DNA of 64,000 bases, taken from NCBI RefSeq assembly GCF_036492245.1, contig NZ_AP025286.1, positions 2,790,001 through 2,854,000 of the forward strand, in the 5' to 3' direction. The notes below the pieces were generated by a model. The model did no database searches, had not been told where the DNA came from, and saw nothing but the letters and a program-made list of their open reading frames with translations. Source of the DNA: Treponema bryantii. Its GTDB lineage: Bacteria > Spirochaetota > Spirochaetia > Treponematales > Treponemataceae. The translations under genes and the position numbers were made by a program. Shown here piece by piece: positions 42,370 through 54,989 of the stretch (the stretch's first letter is position 1; each line of letters begins with the position of its first letter).

Positions 42370-45219
42370 TTATTTTAAGAAGAAAGTTTCAGGCGCACCA
42401 AGATAAGACTTAGGCATAGCTTTGTTTGCCTCATGAATAACAATCTTCTCAAGAACAATATTTGGAGTCACAGGACTTACCTTAAGAGAATTCAGACCTG
42501 CATGGCAATCAGCATAAACAGTTGCAATACGAATATGATTTGTAATATCTGTACTCCATGGTTCCTGATTATCACCTACAGCAAACTTTTCTGAATCTAC
42601 TACATCCTTCAAAAATTTTTCACCATTTATCTCAGCGACAAACTGCAGTTTATTATCTTTATAAGCAGGATTTGAAGGATTCAGATAAAAATCAAATGCC
42701 ATAAGTCCACCTGTTTTTTCAGCAAAATCCTTATCCAAAGCAAAAGCATACTCTACAAATGGAGCTGCATCAGAGCCTGGAGCAAAACTTTCTGTAACAG
42801 CTTTAGCCTTTACAGCACCAAGTGTTTTACCATATCCATCCAGAACATCAAAATCAGCAGAACGAACAAAATGAGGTGCTTCAATACTGATATAATCTTC
42901 AGTCTGAACAAAAGTACCTGCAGGGAAATTACAGTCAGGAACAGAAGCATCAACATGAATATTTACAAGAATACGGGCTCCATGACCGTCATTTCCTTCT
43001 ATTTTGACTATTGCTTTTTTATCAGCGGAAGCAGAAAGTTTTTCGCGGTCAATTTTAATTTTGATTGTATTAAGTCCACTCTTACCGTCTGCAGTCAGTT
43101 TTTCAACATCATGCTCAACAGTAAACGACAGCCAGTTACATTCTGTAGAAGTATTAAGTTCAATACCTTCAGAATTACAGCAGGCAATCTTTACACAGGC
43201 TTCATTCACATCAGGATTTCTGAAGGCTGTAAGCTGAAGGTCTCGTATAGTCCAATCCTGACCTGTTGTATAGAATGAACTGCCTTCTACCCATACTACA
43301 GCACGCTTTTTTCGTGTAGGTTCAACATACATATAAACCGGATACTGGTTATTAGCCTCACACCAGTTACGGAAACCGAAGTGCTCAGACCATCCCATTC
43401 CATAGAAGCGTCCGCCTCCTACCTTATCACAGGCATCAACGATAGCCATATCGTAGGCAAAACATTCCTTCATTTTATCTGCATAATTATTTGCAACAAG
43501 TGCATTACGTTCTGCAAAGAAACGGTTCTTTCCACTGTAAAGCTGCATTCTTAGAACATTCAGGTCACCACAAACAGGGAGATAAACCTGACTGTAAAAG
43601 CCAGCCTCCTGTTCTGCAGGGACTGCTTTTAGCAGGGCTTCTGTACGTGAAATCAAATTGTTTGCAGCAGTAAGCATTCGGTTTCCTTCACTAAAGTTTT
43701 CTGCTGCAAAAGTATCCGGCTGAATGCACTCTGTACGGCGCATATTAGCTATCTTTGTTGCATTAATAAGGATATCAGCAACCTCTGCTTTCTGTTCATC
43801 ATTAAAATAATTGAACTGGGCATTAACCCACTGACGGGTATATTCAACAGTTGTAAACTCAGGCTTACTGTAAGTCTCGTAGTCATAAGCAAGATTTAAG
43901 AAATATGAAAGAGGGAATTCATTTGTAAGAACATCTCCCATATTAACAATCCAAAGTTCACGGATACCAAACTCATAAGCCGCAGTCATCTGCTCTTTAA
44001 CTTTTTGCAGATAGTTTGTATTAAACCATTCGTAGCTATAAGGCGAACCATGATAATCAAAATGATAATACATACCATAGCCGCCGTTATGAGAACGCAT
44101 ATGTTCTGTTGGAACAGTACGGAGATTTCCATGATTATCATCGCAGAGCATAAGAGTTACACCCTCAAGCTCAGGATCATCCATAAGCCCCTTTGTGTGC
44201 TTATCACCATAGAAATATGGCTCAACCTCTTTGTAGAGAGCCAGCATACGAGGAACTTTCATTATATCTTCATTTACATTTTCCCGGATAAGGCGGTTTT
44301 GAGTTTTTATAACATCGCGAAGAAGATTGATATTATCCGCAAGAGTAGCATTCTGCATGATAGCAGTATCAGATTCACCACGCATACCAACAGTAATAAC
44401 GTTTTCAAACTTACCGTTGCGCTTTAAGCCGTCTTCCCAGAACTTTGTGATTCCTTCTCTGTTTTTCCAGAAGTTCCAGGCATCACCATAAATTGAATCA
44501 GGACCACGAACATAACGGTATTCCTCACCATTACGACAGCAAGGTTCGTGATGACTTGCTCCCATAATTACACCCATTTCATCTGCAAGTTCGGCATTTG
44601 CAAGTCCTGGACCGTCTAAACTGAACTGTGCAGACCACATAGCCGGCCAGAGATAGTTTCCTTTTAAGCGAAGTAGCAGCTCAAAAATATGCTCGTACAT
44701 TTTGGCATTAAAACCGCCAAAGTTATGATTTGTAAAATTACCGTAAGCAGGCCATTCGTCATTAATGAAGAAACCACGGAACTTTACAGAAGGCTCTTTT
44801 GAAACAGTTACACCTTCTTCCAGCTCTACAGCTTCGCGGTGAGAAGGAAGCACACCAGCCCAGTCAACAAGAGGAGATACTCCCATAAGCTCCGAAAGAT
44901 GAAAAAGTCCGTAAATAGTACCGCGCTTGTCACTACCGATAATAATCAATTTATCGTTACGAACAGCAAAAATGTAAGATTCGCGTTTACCTGTGATTTT
45001 TGAGAATTCTGCAGAAAGTCTGTGTTCTTCAGCAAGTTTTTCTGCGAGTGGAGACTTCCCGAGTGTTGCAAAATATACATCGCCATCACCCACCGATAGA
45101 GAAGGCTTTTTTCCTGTCACCCTCTCCACATCAAGACAGACTTTGCAAGCAATTTTTTTTACACCGGAATATTCACATTCATCAAAAACAAAAACATTCC
45201 TTCCATCAATTTTTAACAT
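42370..45219 (-). CDS. Glycoside hydrolase family 115 (xylan alpha-glucuronidase)
   Basis: 949 residues from the ATG at 45219, which has GAGG upstream; an in-frame start at 45288 lies in a repeat. GH115 enzymes remove (4-O-methyl)glucuronic acid from xylan and xylo-oligosaccharides. The family core is seen in IIGSDKRGTIYGLFHLSE, RGFFINDEWPAYGNF, GNYLWPAMWSAQFS and MGVIMGASHHEPCCRN. There is no signal peptide, so it works in the cytoplasm on imported oligosaccharides. It forms a pair with GH8 downstream of the sugar transporter and pfk genes. Confidence 0.93.
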   Translation of the reverse strand: MLKIDGRNVFVFDECEYSGVKKIACKVCLDVERVTGKKPSLSVGDGDVYFATLGKSPLAEKLAEEHRLSAEFSKITGKRESYIFAVRNDKLIIIGSDKRGTIYGLFHLSELMGVSPLVDWAGVLPSHREAVELEEGVTVSKEPSVKFRGFFINDEWPAYGNFTNHNFGGFNAKMYEHIFELLLRLKGNYLWPAMWSAQFSLDGPGLANAELADEMGVIMGASHHEPCCRNGEEYRYVRGPDSIYGDAWNFWKNREGITKFWEDGLKRNGKFENVITVGMRGESDTAIMQNATLADNINLLRDVIKTQNRLIRENVNEDIMKVPRMLALYKEVEPYFYGDKHTKGLMDDPELEGVTLMLCDDNHGNLRTVPTEHMRSHNGGYGMYYHFDYHGSPYSYEWFNTNYLQKVKEQMTAAYEFGIRELWIVNMGDVLTNEFPLSYFLNLAYDYETYSKPEFTTVEYTRQWVNAQFNYFNDEQKAEVADILINATKIANMRRTECIQPDTFAAENFSEGNRMLTAANNLISRTEALLKAVPAEQEAGFYSQVYLPVCGDLNVLRMQLYSGKNRFFAERNALVANNYADKMKECFAYDMAIVDACDKVGGGRFYGMGWSEHFGFRNWCEANNQYPVYMYVEPTRKKRAVVWVEGSSFYTTGQDWTIRDLQLTAFRNPDVNEACVKIACCNSEGIELNTSTECNWLSFTVEHDVEKLTADGKSGLNTIKIKIDREKLSASADKKAIVKIEGNDGHGARILVNIHVDASVPDCNFPAGTFVQTEDYISIEAPHFVRSADFDVLDGYGKTLGAVKAKAVTESFAPGSDAAPFVEYAFALDKDFAEKTGGLMAFDFYLNPSNPAYKDNKLQFVAEINGEKFLKDVVDSEKFAVGDNQEPWSTDITNHIRIATVYADCHAGLNSLKVSPVTPNIVLEKIVIHEANKAMPKSYLGAPETFFLK

Positions 45220-45239
45220 ATATACCTCTAAAATAATAA

Positions 45240-45280
45240 TGCCCGGTCTATTCGCAGCAAAACTTTTGCGAGCCGGGCAA
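45240..45280. repeat. Palindrome between GH8 and GH115 genes
   Basis: GCCCGG..TATTCGCAGCAAAAC-tttt-GCGAG..CCGGGC: outer arms GCCCGG/CCGGGC and an inner GCAAAA-type pair. It lies before the GH115 ribosome site and may modulate its expression. Confidence 0.6.
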
Positions 45281-45314
45281 TAACACAAGTAATATTATAT
45301 CACAAGGTTACACA

Positions 45315-46412
45315 CTAGTATACCAAATATTTACCACTTAATGCCAGAATTGCAAAAAAATACAGACAGTTATCGTAGTAGCGGCGGCGGCCAGTGCGCA
45401 TCGGTGTATTCCACAGACGTCTAACCGCACGTTCAGCAGCAGCTCTGGATTCTTTATCATCACTCTTAACCGCCGCCGCAGCCTCGGCCACAGTAGCAAT
45501 TAAACCGATAGGATGCCTTGCGTTTTTCTTCAATTCAGTTCCATCAATCAGATAATCTTTAAGATCATCAGCTTCCTTACCATCAAAGAAATTGATTATA
45601 TTAGCCGCAATCTTAGAAAGTGCTGCATTACCGCCAAACCACAGTGCATCAAGACCAACATTTGCAGCAACGCGGTAAGAATCACTAAAGAAAGTTCCGT
45701 GATACTTAGGAGGAAGCGGTTCACCATCATCATTTGCATATTCAGAAGCAAGACCTGTTTCCGGATGACATGCCTTCACAAGATATTTTCGACTGGCTTT
45801 TGCAGCAGCCTTCCAGTAATCCTTATCACAAGGATCAGCATATTCAGCAAAAAGCTCATAGAAATGAGGAAGGTGGTAAGAAGGGTCTGTAAACGGACAG
45901 TTTGGAACAAAACGGATGTGGTGATTTTCTTCAAACCACATTTTATTTTCACTATGAATGGCAACACGAAGAATAGAACGTCCCTCTTCAGTATAATTGA
46001 AGATACCTTCACCATTACCCCAGCGGCGTGCAGCAAAGAAAAGAGCCATTGCAAAATATTCTTCACCATCCGGAGCCGGACCATCAGCATTTTTAGTGCC
46101 GTCAGGTTTGTTAGACCAGCAGAAATATCCTGCATTAGGTCCAGTTTCCATATACATATTCTTTTTCGACCATTTCCAGATCCGGTCAAAAATATCCTTA
46201 CGGTTCATCTGTACGGCCATCATCATGCCATAAGACATACCTTCAGTACGTGCGTCATCATTACCGGTATCTTCCATATAGCCGGTATTGTCTTCTGCTT
46301 CAAAATAAAAATGATTTGGATTCTTCTGGTCAAAAATATTATTCCAGCATTCAATTACACGGTTTTCTATATCAAATTTAGAAAAGCCGAATTCTTCCAA
46401 TATACTTTTCAT
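45315..46412 (-). CDS. Reducing-end xylose-releasing exo-oligoxylanase (GH8, Rex)
   Basis: 365 residues from ATG at 46412 (an upstream in-frame ATG lies at 46424; no strong site picks either). It removes xylose from the reducing end of xylo-oligosaccharides. The acid Glu57 lies in DDARTEGMSYGMMMAV; SKNRKGYFCWS-type and PDGEEYFAMALFFAARRWG segments are family hallmarks. No signal peptide, hence cytoplasmic. With GH115 it would degrade glucuronoxylo-oligosaccharides brought in by the ABC transporter. Confidence 0.9.
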   Translation of the reverse strand: MKSILEEFGFSKFDIENRVIECWNNIFDQKNPNHFYFEAEDNTGYMEDTGNDDARTEGMSYGMMMAVQMNRKDIFDRIWKWSKKNMYMETGPNAGYFCWSNKPDGTKNADGPAPDGEEYFAMALFFAARRWGNGEGIFNYTEEGRSILRVAIHSENKMWFEENHHIRFVPNCPFTDPSYHLPHFYELFAEYADPCDKDYWKAAAKASRKYLVKACHPETGLASEYANDDGEPLPPKYHGTFFSDSYRVAANVGLDALWFGGNAALSKIAANIINFFDGKEADDLKDYLIDGTELKKNARHPIGLIATVAEAAAAVKSDDKESRAAAERAVRRLWNTPMRTGRRRYYDNCLYFFAILALSGKYLVY

Positions 46413-46474
46413 AATTAAAAGCATATACCCGAAAAGTCCGGCCGTCCATAAAGGGAAATTCTTATTATCTATAT

Positions 46475-46507
46475 AGAAAAAAAAGACCCCGAAACGAGTT
46501 CGGGGTG
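46475..46507 (-). terminator. Terminator of the phosphofructokinase gene
   Basis: Minus: CCCCGAA-ctcgt-TTCGGGG then TCTTTTTTTT. The hairpin belongs to the same sequence family as the ends of the REP-like elements at 10425 and 16120. Confidence 0.85.
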
Positions 46508-46514
46508 ACTTTAA

Positions 46515-47921
46515 CTATTTTGCTTTTTTCTGTTCGCTTGGCTTAGACTTAGCACCAGCAACAGCAGCAGCCATCTTTTCGAGGGCCTTATCCTTATCAT
46601 TAACCATAAGAATTGGCTGTCCAGTAGCATCCAGAGTATCGCGCCAGAGAGATCCTTCAGGATCAACAGCGTTACGATGAGCAGTTACAGCCTTAATTGG
46701 AAGGTGAACGAACTTGTCATGAACAAGACCAATTACACACTTTGTCTTTCCGGCCATAGCAGCGTGAACCGCATTGTTACCAAGACGCTCACAGTAAATA
46801 GAGTCACTTGCAGTTGTAACAGAAGCACGAACCTGATATGAAGGATCGATATATTTAAGGTTGATTTCGATATTCTTAGCCTTGAAGTATTTTTCAATTT
46901 CGCTCTTCAAGAATACACCAATGTCAGAAAGCTTCTTGTTTCCAGAAGCATCAGTAGCACCAGTAGCCTGAAGAAGATCCTGACCAGCACCTTCAGAAAC
47001 AACGATTACAGCGTGACCACGCTTAGCAAGACGGCGCTCAAGACAAGCAAGGAAGCCGTTCTCACCTTCCATTTCAAAAGGAACTTCAGGAATAAGACAG
47101 AAGTTAGTCTCGTGGCTTGAAAGAGCTGCAGCAGCGGCAATAAAACCAGCCTCGCGTCCCATAAGCTTTACAAGACCAATACCATTGATCTGAGAAGCTG
47201 CTTCCATGTGAACAGCAGCAACAGTTTCCTTAGCGCGCTGAACAGCAGTTTCAAAACCGAAAGAACGGTCAATAAACATAAGGTCATTATCTACAGTCTT
47301 AGGAACACCAACAACAGCGCACTTAAGACCACGTTTTTCAACTTCGCATGCGATATCATAAGAACCGCGCTGAGTACCATCACCACCAAGAATGAAAAGC
47401 ATGTTGATACCGTCGCGTTCAATACAGTCTACAATTTCACCAACGCGCTGACCGCCACCACGGCTAGTTCCGAGGTATGTACCACCAATCTTGTGGATTT
47501 CGTCAATAAGATAGCGGTCAAGCTCAAGTGGCTCATAGCCGCTCTCAGGGAAGAATCCGCGGAAACCGTACTGATATCCCTTAATAGTCTTAACACCGTA
47601 GCGTGTATTCAAACAGCGAACAATAGCACGGATAACATCGTTCAAACCTGGGCAGAGACCACCACAAGTACAGATACCAGCCTTAGCGTGAGTAGGATCA
47701 AAATAAATCTTCTCACGAGGACCAGCCTTCTCCATAAGATTAGATGAATCAAGCACAACAGGTTTAGTTTTATCGAAAACGTTTACGTTAGAAATAACAT
47801 AAGAATCGTCGCTTACATAGTTAGCAGTGTAGTCACCGTGAACAGTAGAAAGCTTAATCGGAGACGGAATAGTACAAGGTCCCAGATTATCAATTGTGAA
47901 ATCGAATTTTTCTTCAGACAT
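46515..47921 (-). CDS. pfkA: 6-phosphofructokinase (group II, long)
   Basis: 468 residues from the ATG at 47921, GAGGTG upstream. It phosphorylates fructose 6-phosphate. The substrate and cofactor motifs are GGDGTQRG (Gly where pyrophosphate-type enzymes have Asp) and [20 protein letters not shown] (Lys where short ATP-type enzymes have Gly). This Gly/Lys combination occurs in long, plant/trypanosome-like ATP enzymes. It is placed between the sugar transporter and the xylanolytic genes, but it has its own upstream region and terminator. Confidence 0.93.
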   Translation of the reverse strand: MSEEKFDFTIDNLGPCTIPSPIKLSTVHGDYTANYVSDDSYVISNVNVFDKTKPVVLDSSNLMEKAGPREKIYFDPTHAKAGICTCGGLCPGLNDVIRAIVRCLNTRYGVKTIKGYQYGFRGFFPESGYEPLELDRYLIDEIHKIGGTYLGTSRGGGQRVGEIVDCIERDGINMLFILGGDGTQRGSYDIACEVEKRGLKCAVVGVPKTVDNDLMFIDRSFGFETAVQRAKETVAAVHMEAASQINGIGLVKLMGREAGFIAAAAALSSHETNFCLIPEVPFEMEGENGFLACLERRLAKRGHAVIVVSEGAGQDLLQATGATDASGNKKLSDIGVFLKSEIEKYFKAKNIEINLKYIDPSYQVRASVTTASDSIYCERLGNNAVHAAMAGKTKCVIGLVHDKFVHLPIKAVTAHRNAVDPEGSLWRDTLDATGQPILMVNDKDKALEKMAAAVAGAKSKPSEQKKAK

Positions 47922-48044
47922 AACACACCTCAAAAGAATAGTTAAAATAGAATATAATTTATACGTGTTTTTTTCAATACTTAATCTAACTATATAAATG
48001 AAATGAATTAAAACTCAACTTCACACTACTGTCTATATAAATTA

Positions 48045-48893
48045 CTACCCCTTAACAGCCCCGCTTGTAATTCCTGAATATATTTGTTTCTGGCATATTA
48101 TAAACACAATAAATGCCGGTACCATAGAAATAATTACTCCTGCGCAAATAAGATTATATTTATTTCCCAGTGGCCCAGTAAATGTATATAAGGAAATTGC
48201 AACCGTACGAATCTTTAAATCCTGCAGATAAAGATTCGCACAATAATATTCATTATAACAACTAACACCTTTCAAAATTAGGCTTGTTACCGTAGCTGGC
48301 TTAAGCAGAGGAAGAATAATACTCCAGTAAATTTTAAAATAAGATGCTCCGTCAATAATTGCAGACTCATCCAGTGAAACAGAAATATTTTCCATAAATT
48401 GAATAAATATATAGATGGAAATAACATCTGTTCCCATCATCATAATGATATAGCCATAAAGATGATTTATTAATCCCAGTTTTCCCATAATCGAATAAAC
48501 CGAAACCTGCATGGCAACTCCTGGCAAAAGAGTGGCAAAAAGAAATAAACGACGAATCAACTTATTTCCCGGAAAACGGAATCGGTTTAATATATAAGCC
48601 AGCTGGGAACTAATAAGGATTGAACCTGCAAGAACAAACACAAGAACAATCAGTGAATTAAGAAAAGCCCTGCCCATATTTGCAAGCTTAAAAGCATCAA
48701 GAAAATTTCTAAAATATAAAAGCTTTGGCAATACCATTACAGACGTAGACTGGTATTCGTCTGCATTCTTAAGAGAAGTAATGATACATGAAACCAAAGG
48801 AAGAATAGTCCAGAAGGCAAAAAAAGCAAGGACAAAATATTTCAAAAACTGTTGAATAATTGATTGATATTTTGCTTTTTCATTAATCATCAT
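48045..48893 (-). CDS. Sugar ABC transporter permease, MalG-type
   Basis: 282 residues, six membrane helices. The EAA loop SLDESAIIDGASYFKIYWSIILPLLKP contacts the ATPase. It is the second permease of a CUT1-type importer. Its start overlaps the stop of the first permease by four bases. No ATPase gene is beside it, as in importers that use a shared MsiK-like ATPase. Confidence 0.94.
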   Translation of the reverse strand: MMINEKAKYQSIIQQFLKYFVLAFFAFWTILPLVSCIITSLKNADEYQSTSVMVLPKLLYFRNFLDAFKLANMGRAFLNSLIVLVFVLAGSILISSQLAYILNRFRFPGNKLIRRLFLFATLLPGVAMQVSVYSIMGKLGLINHLYGYIIMMMGTDVISIYIFIQFMENISVSLDESAIIDGASYFKIYWSIILPLLKPATVTSLILKGVSCYNEYYCANLYLQDLKIRTVAISLYTFTGPLGNKYNLICAGVIISMVPAFIVFIICQKQIYSGITSGAVKG

Positions 48894-49807
48894 ATAATAT
48901 CCCCCTTTCCGTTTCCTGTATCTGCATTACGAAATGCATATTTAAGTACCAGCTTCTGAATAATAGTCACAATAAAAATGATGAGTAAAAGGAATACAGC
49001 CATAGCAGATGCGAGTCCAACTTTTTGGCTCGTATGTGCAACCTGATCCATTATGATAAAGAAAGTTCCCGTTCCATTCGCACCTTTTGTAATTACAAAA
49101 GGTGGCTCAAAAGCACTAAGAGAACCTGTAATAGAAAGAATGATATTAAGAGTTACAATTGTTTTAATACTTGGAAGTATTATATGGAAGAATTGCTGAA
49201 CCTTTGAAGCTCCATCCAATTCAGCAGCCTCATAAAGTTCTGCATCAACCGACATAATAGCCCCAATAAAAAGAACCATATTTTGACCAAGATATCTCCA
49301 GATTGAAGTTCCTACCAGAGAAACATTATTAAGCCCCTGAGTTTTAAGCCAGTAAGGAAGACTTTCCAATGGAAATCCTATCCAGCCAAGAACAGTATCC
49401 AAAACAAAACCATGTGTAAAGAAGAATTTAAAAATAAAACCGATTGCAATACCATTTATCAGAAATGGGAAAAATAGAATTCCCTTAAACAAATTTCCAA
49501 GTTTAGTTTTAAAACTAAGCAGAGTCGCCAGTAAAAGAGCAAAAACAAGCTGAACAACAGAACCGGCCATATAATAGAGAGAAATCTTCAAAGAATTAAA
49601 AATATCATCTCTTGTAAATAAATCCTTATAGTTTTTAAGTCCTACAAAAGTCCGTTCTCCAATATATTTCATTTTATAAAAGCTGTAGGATACCATTTCG
49701 CCAAAAGGCAGATAAGTAAAAGTAAAAAGAAGAAGCAGCGGAATTGTAATAAAGGCAGAAATGACAAGCCATTTTGAATAACGCATATTTATTAGAATTT
49801 TTTTCAT
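48890..49807 (-). CDS. Sugar ABC transporter permease, MalF-type
   Basis: 305 residues from the ATG at 49807 (MKKILINMRYSKW; GGGAAA upstream), with six helices and the EAA loop YEAAELDGASKVQQFFHIILPSIKT. A longer frame to 49852 is unlikely. It forms the channel with the MalG-type gene and receives sugar from the lipoprotein at 49898-51292. Confidence 0.93.
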   Translation of the reverse strand: MKKILINMRYSKWLVISAFITIPLLLLFTFTYLPFGEMVSYSFYKMKYIGERTFVGLKNYKDLFTRDDIFNSLKISLYYMAGSVVQLVFALLLATLLSFKTKLGNLFKGILFFPFLINGIAIGFIFKFFFTHGFVLDTVLGWIGFPLESLPYWLKTQGLNNVSLVGTSIWRYLGQNMVLFIGAIMSVDAELYEAAELDGASKVQQFFHIILPSIKTIVTLNIILSITGSLSAFEPPFVITKGANGTGTFFIIMDQVAHTSQKVGLASAMAVFLLLIIFIVTIIQKLVLKYAFRNADTGNGKGDII

Positions 49808-49897
49808 AATATTTCCCAGAAGGAGGACTGCAGCAGTCATCGCTAAAACCACTGCAGTCCAGTTTTCTTTTAGTTATGTTTACTTTTTACAAAAGAA

Positions 49898-51292
49898 TTA
49901 GTATTTAATTTCAACTCCTTCGCTTACCTGAGCATCAGACCAGGCCTTATTCCATTCATCCATAATGGCATCAAAGGTTTTTGTTTTGTTTGCAGCATGT
50001 TCAATAATCTGCTGAACCTTAAGATTTCCACCAGCATTAATATTAAGTTCTGACTCAGAGTTAAGTGTATTGAATAAATCTGATTCTCCATCTACCGCAG
50101 GATTATCTGATACAAACGCAACATTATTTTCAGAGAAGGCTGCATAAGCTGCAGGATAATTATTGTCACCAGCTGCAATAGGAATACCGCCTTCGTTATA
50201 AGCAAATCCAGACTTTTCTGTAAACCACTTTACAAAAATCATAGCAGCATTTCTGTTATTCTCAGAAGCCTTAGCATTAATACCAAAACAGTAATCTGGA
50301 CCAGCTGATGCATACTGTTTACCATTAATTGTGATTGGGAAAGACATATATCCAATATCATCAGGATTAGGACCAGCACCCTGCATCTGAGTAAATGCCC
50401 ATGAACCAAGCACCATAGTTCCGATTTCTCCACGGTTAATCATACCCTTACAACCTTCCCAGTCTGTAGTGGTATAATCATTCTCAATGTATTTACTGGC
50501 AGCTGCATCATAGAGAACCTTATAAACTGCATAAGCATGAGTACCATCACCATAATTCTTAAATGGATTCTTTGTGTGAAGAAGAACATTATTCATGTAG
50601 TCTGCATCACCTGTCGCTGAACCACCAACATAAGCATCCCAGGCACCCATTGTCCAGCCTGCAGCATAATTTGTGTAAAGAGGAATAGCATTTGTTTTTT
50701 CTTTGATTAACTTAAGATCTGCAATAAATTCTTCAGTTGTTTTTGGAAGCTGAGTGATTCCTGCCTGCTTAAACACTTTTTTGTTATAAAGAACACCCTG
50801 AGCATTTCCTGTTGAAGGAACTCCATAAACTTCCTTCTCATATTCCCAGTTTGTAGCAAACTTAATCTGCTTTTCCATAGTTGCAAGGTCACCAAAAGAA
50901 ACAAAGTAATTCTTGAGTTCTTTTTTATCTATTGCAGGAATCATCATAATGTCGCCCCAATCACCACCCTGCAAACGTAGAAGTGCTGTACTTGCATAAT
51001 CAGTAATGCCTTCAATTTCTACTTTGATGTTGGGATAAAGCTTATTGAATTCTGCAAGATATTTTGCAAATGTCACACCAGAATACGAATCCTGAAGCAT
51101 ATCGGTTCGATGAGTCAGCAATTTTAATGTAGCCGAAATATCAGAACCCGTTTTACCAAGCTCAACATCTGCATACTTAAATGATTTTCCTTCATTACTA
51201 CTAGAGGAAGGACTTTTTTTTGAACATCCAGAAAACCATAAAACAAATGTCACAGCCATAATAGCTGACACAACTTTAACTAACTTTTTCAT
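49898..51292 (-). CDS. Sugar ABC transporter substrate-binding lipoprotein
   Basis: 464 residues. Lipobox LWFSGC (Cys23). A CUT1/MalE-like extracellular solute-binding protein (cluster B/C family): LLTHRTDMLQDSYSG, NAQGVLYNKKVFKQAGITQLPKTTEEFIADLKLIK, and DWEGCKGMINRGEIGTMVLGSWAF. It is first in the operon, AGGAGG before the ATG. The likely ligand is a xylo-oligosaccharide, inferred from GH115 and GH8 downstream, not from the sequence itself. Confidence 0.93.
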   Translation of the reverse strand: MKKLVKVVSAIMAVTFVLWFSGCSKKSPSSSSNEGKSFKYADVELGKTGSDISATLKLLTHRTDMLQDSYSGVTFAKYLAEFNKLYPNIKVEIEGITDYASTALLRLQGGDWGDIMMIPAIDKKELKNYFVSFGDLATMEKQIKFATNWEYEKEVYGVPSTGNAQGVLYNKKVFKQAGITQLPKTTEEFIADLKLIKEKTNAIPLYTNYAAGWTMGAWDAYVGGSATGDADYMNNVLLHTKNPFKNYGDGTHAYAVYKVLYDAAASKYIENDYTTTDWEGCKGMINRGEIGTMVLGSWAFTQMQGAGPNPDDIGYMSFPITINGKQYASAGPDYCFGINAKASENNRNAAMIFVKWFTEKSGFAYNEGGIPIAAGDNNYPAAYAAFSENNVAFVSDNPAVDGESDLFNTLNSESELNINAGGNLKVQQIIEHAANKTKTFDAIMDEWNKAWSDAQVSEGVEIKY

Positions 51293-51336
51293 TAAAATAT
51301 CCTCCTAATAAACTTTTAATGTTTTAAGTTATTTTA

Positions 51337-51402
51337 AGTGTATCATTAATTGTTTTTAAAGCAAGTTTAATTTGTTTTTTAAGTAAATATTAAACGTTTA
51401 AT
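51337..51402 (-). promoter_or_regulatory. Sugar operon promoter and LacI-type operator
   Basis: Minus: TTGCTT (51359-51364), 16 nt, TACACT (51337-51342). Upstream, at 51389-51402, ATTAAACGTTTAAT is a perfect 14-nt dyad with the central CG and AAACGTTT core of LacI/GalR operators. It lies 25 bases upstream of the -35 box, so it may activate or bend rather than block. No LacI gene is in the window. Confidence 0.62.
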
Positions 51403-51440
51403 TAGCAAGATTTTTTATGATTTTGTACTTTTTTCTTTGG

Positions 51441-51532
51441 TGGTTGAGTAGGCAAAGCCATATTGAAACCTCAGTTATGAGATCTCAGCCCAATGGTTTC
51501 GATACACTCGCTTCGCGAGCACTCAACCATCG
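51441..51532. repeat. Dispersed-type repeat with TGGTTGAGT ends
   Basis: Outer arms GGTTGAGT (about 51442) and ACTCAACC (about 51524); inner pairs GAAACC/GGTTTC and CTCGC-ttc-GCGAG. An element of this kind is common in spirochaete intergenic DNA. No ORF. Confidence 0.65.
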
Positions 51533-51573
51533 TATTATTTTAAGAATTTTTAAAATAAAAAAGCCGGCGGCTT

Positions 51574-51723
51574 GGAAAGCATAGCTTTCCTGTCCGGACT
51601 ATCGGATGAGCCTAAACAACGCTCCACCGGAGCGTCGTTTTTAACGGCTCTCAGATTTACGGTCTACTATGTCGGTCGGTTTCACCGACCTTACCTTGTT
51701 TGAGAGCTTTGCTCTCAAACAAG
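51574..51723. repeat. Cluster of four triloop hairpins between the sugar operon and 5S rRNA
   Basis: GGAAAGC-ata-GCTTTCC (51574-51590), ACGCTCC-acc-GGAGCGT (51619-51635), GGTCGGT-ttc-ACCGACC (51674-51690), and CTTGTTTGAGAGC-ttt-GCTCTCAAACAAG (51695-51723). All four are perfect, with three-base loops. The rest of the 51403-51852 gap has no gene. Confidence 0.82.
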
Positions 51724-51782
51724 CCCATTTATTTTCTGAACTCTCAAAACTTTACATCATGATATAAAACTTCCCGAGTTCG

Positions 51783-51797
51783 TTCGTTCCGGGAAAG
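51783..51797. repeat. Inverted copy of a 5S rRNA segment
   Basis: TTCGTTCCGGGAAAG on + equals the minus-strand 5S sequence at 51869-51883. In a transcript through 5S, the two would pair over 15 bases. A further dyad, TTCCCG (51771) with CGGGAA (51790), overlaps it. Confidence 0.7.
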
Positions 51798-51853
51798 ATC
51801 TTCCGAGGATTAATTAATGTAAGGATTTCTTAAAAGATTTTAGACAAAAAAAA

Positions 51854-51965
51854 GCCGGCAGCTATCTACTTTCCCGGAACGAATCCAGTATCATCGACGT
51901 AAGAGAGCTTGACTTCCGTGTTCGGAATGGGAACGGGTATTACCTCTCCACTATGGCCACCGGCA
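51854..51965 (-). rRNA. rrf: 5S ribosomal RNA
   Basis: About 112 nt. Conserved core CCGTTCCCATTCCGAACACGG and terminal pairing GCCGG/CCGGC are present. A run of T follows the 3' end (51845-51853 on +, A), likely ending the operon. Confidence 0.93.
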
Positions 51966-52061
51966 TTATTAACAATACAAAGTTACGAAGAGTGTTGGAC
52001 GATTTCTCGTGCACACAGGACGGATTATTTAGAAGTGTTCGTTTTGAACGGAAACGATGAT

Positions 52062-54989
<2,928 letters not shown>

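Noticed and set aside
48000-51400. Missing ABC ATPase as a sign of a broken transporter
   Set aside because: CUT1 sugar importers often share one MsiK-like ATPase encoded elsewhere, so its absence here is not a defect.
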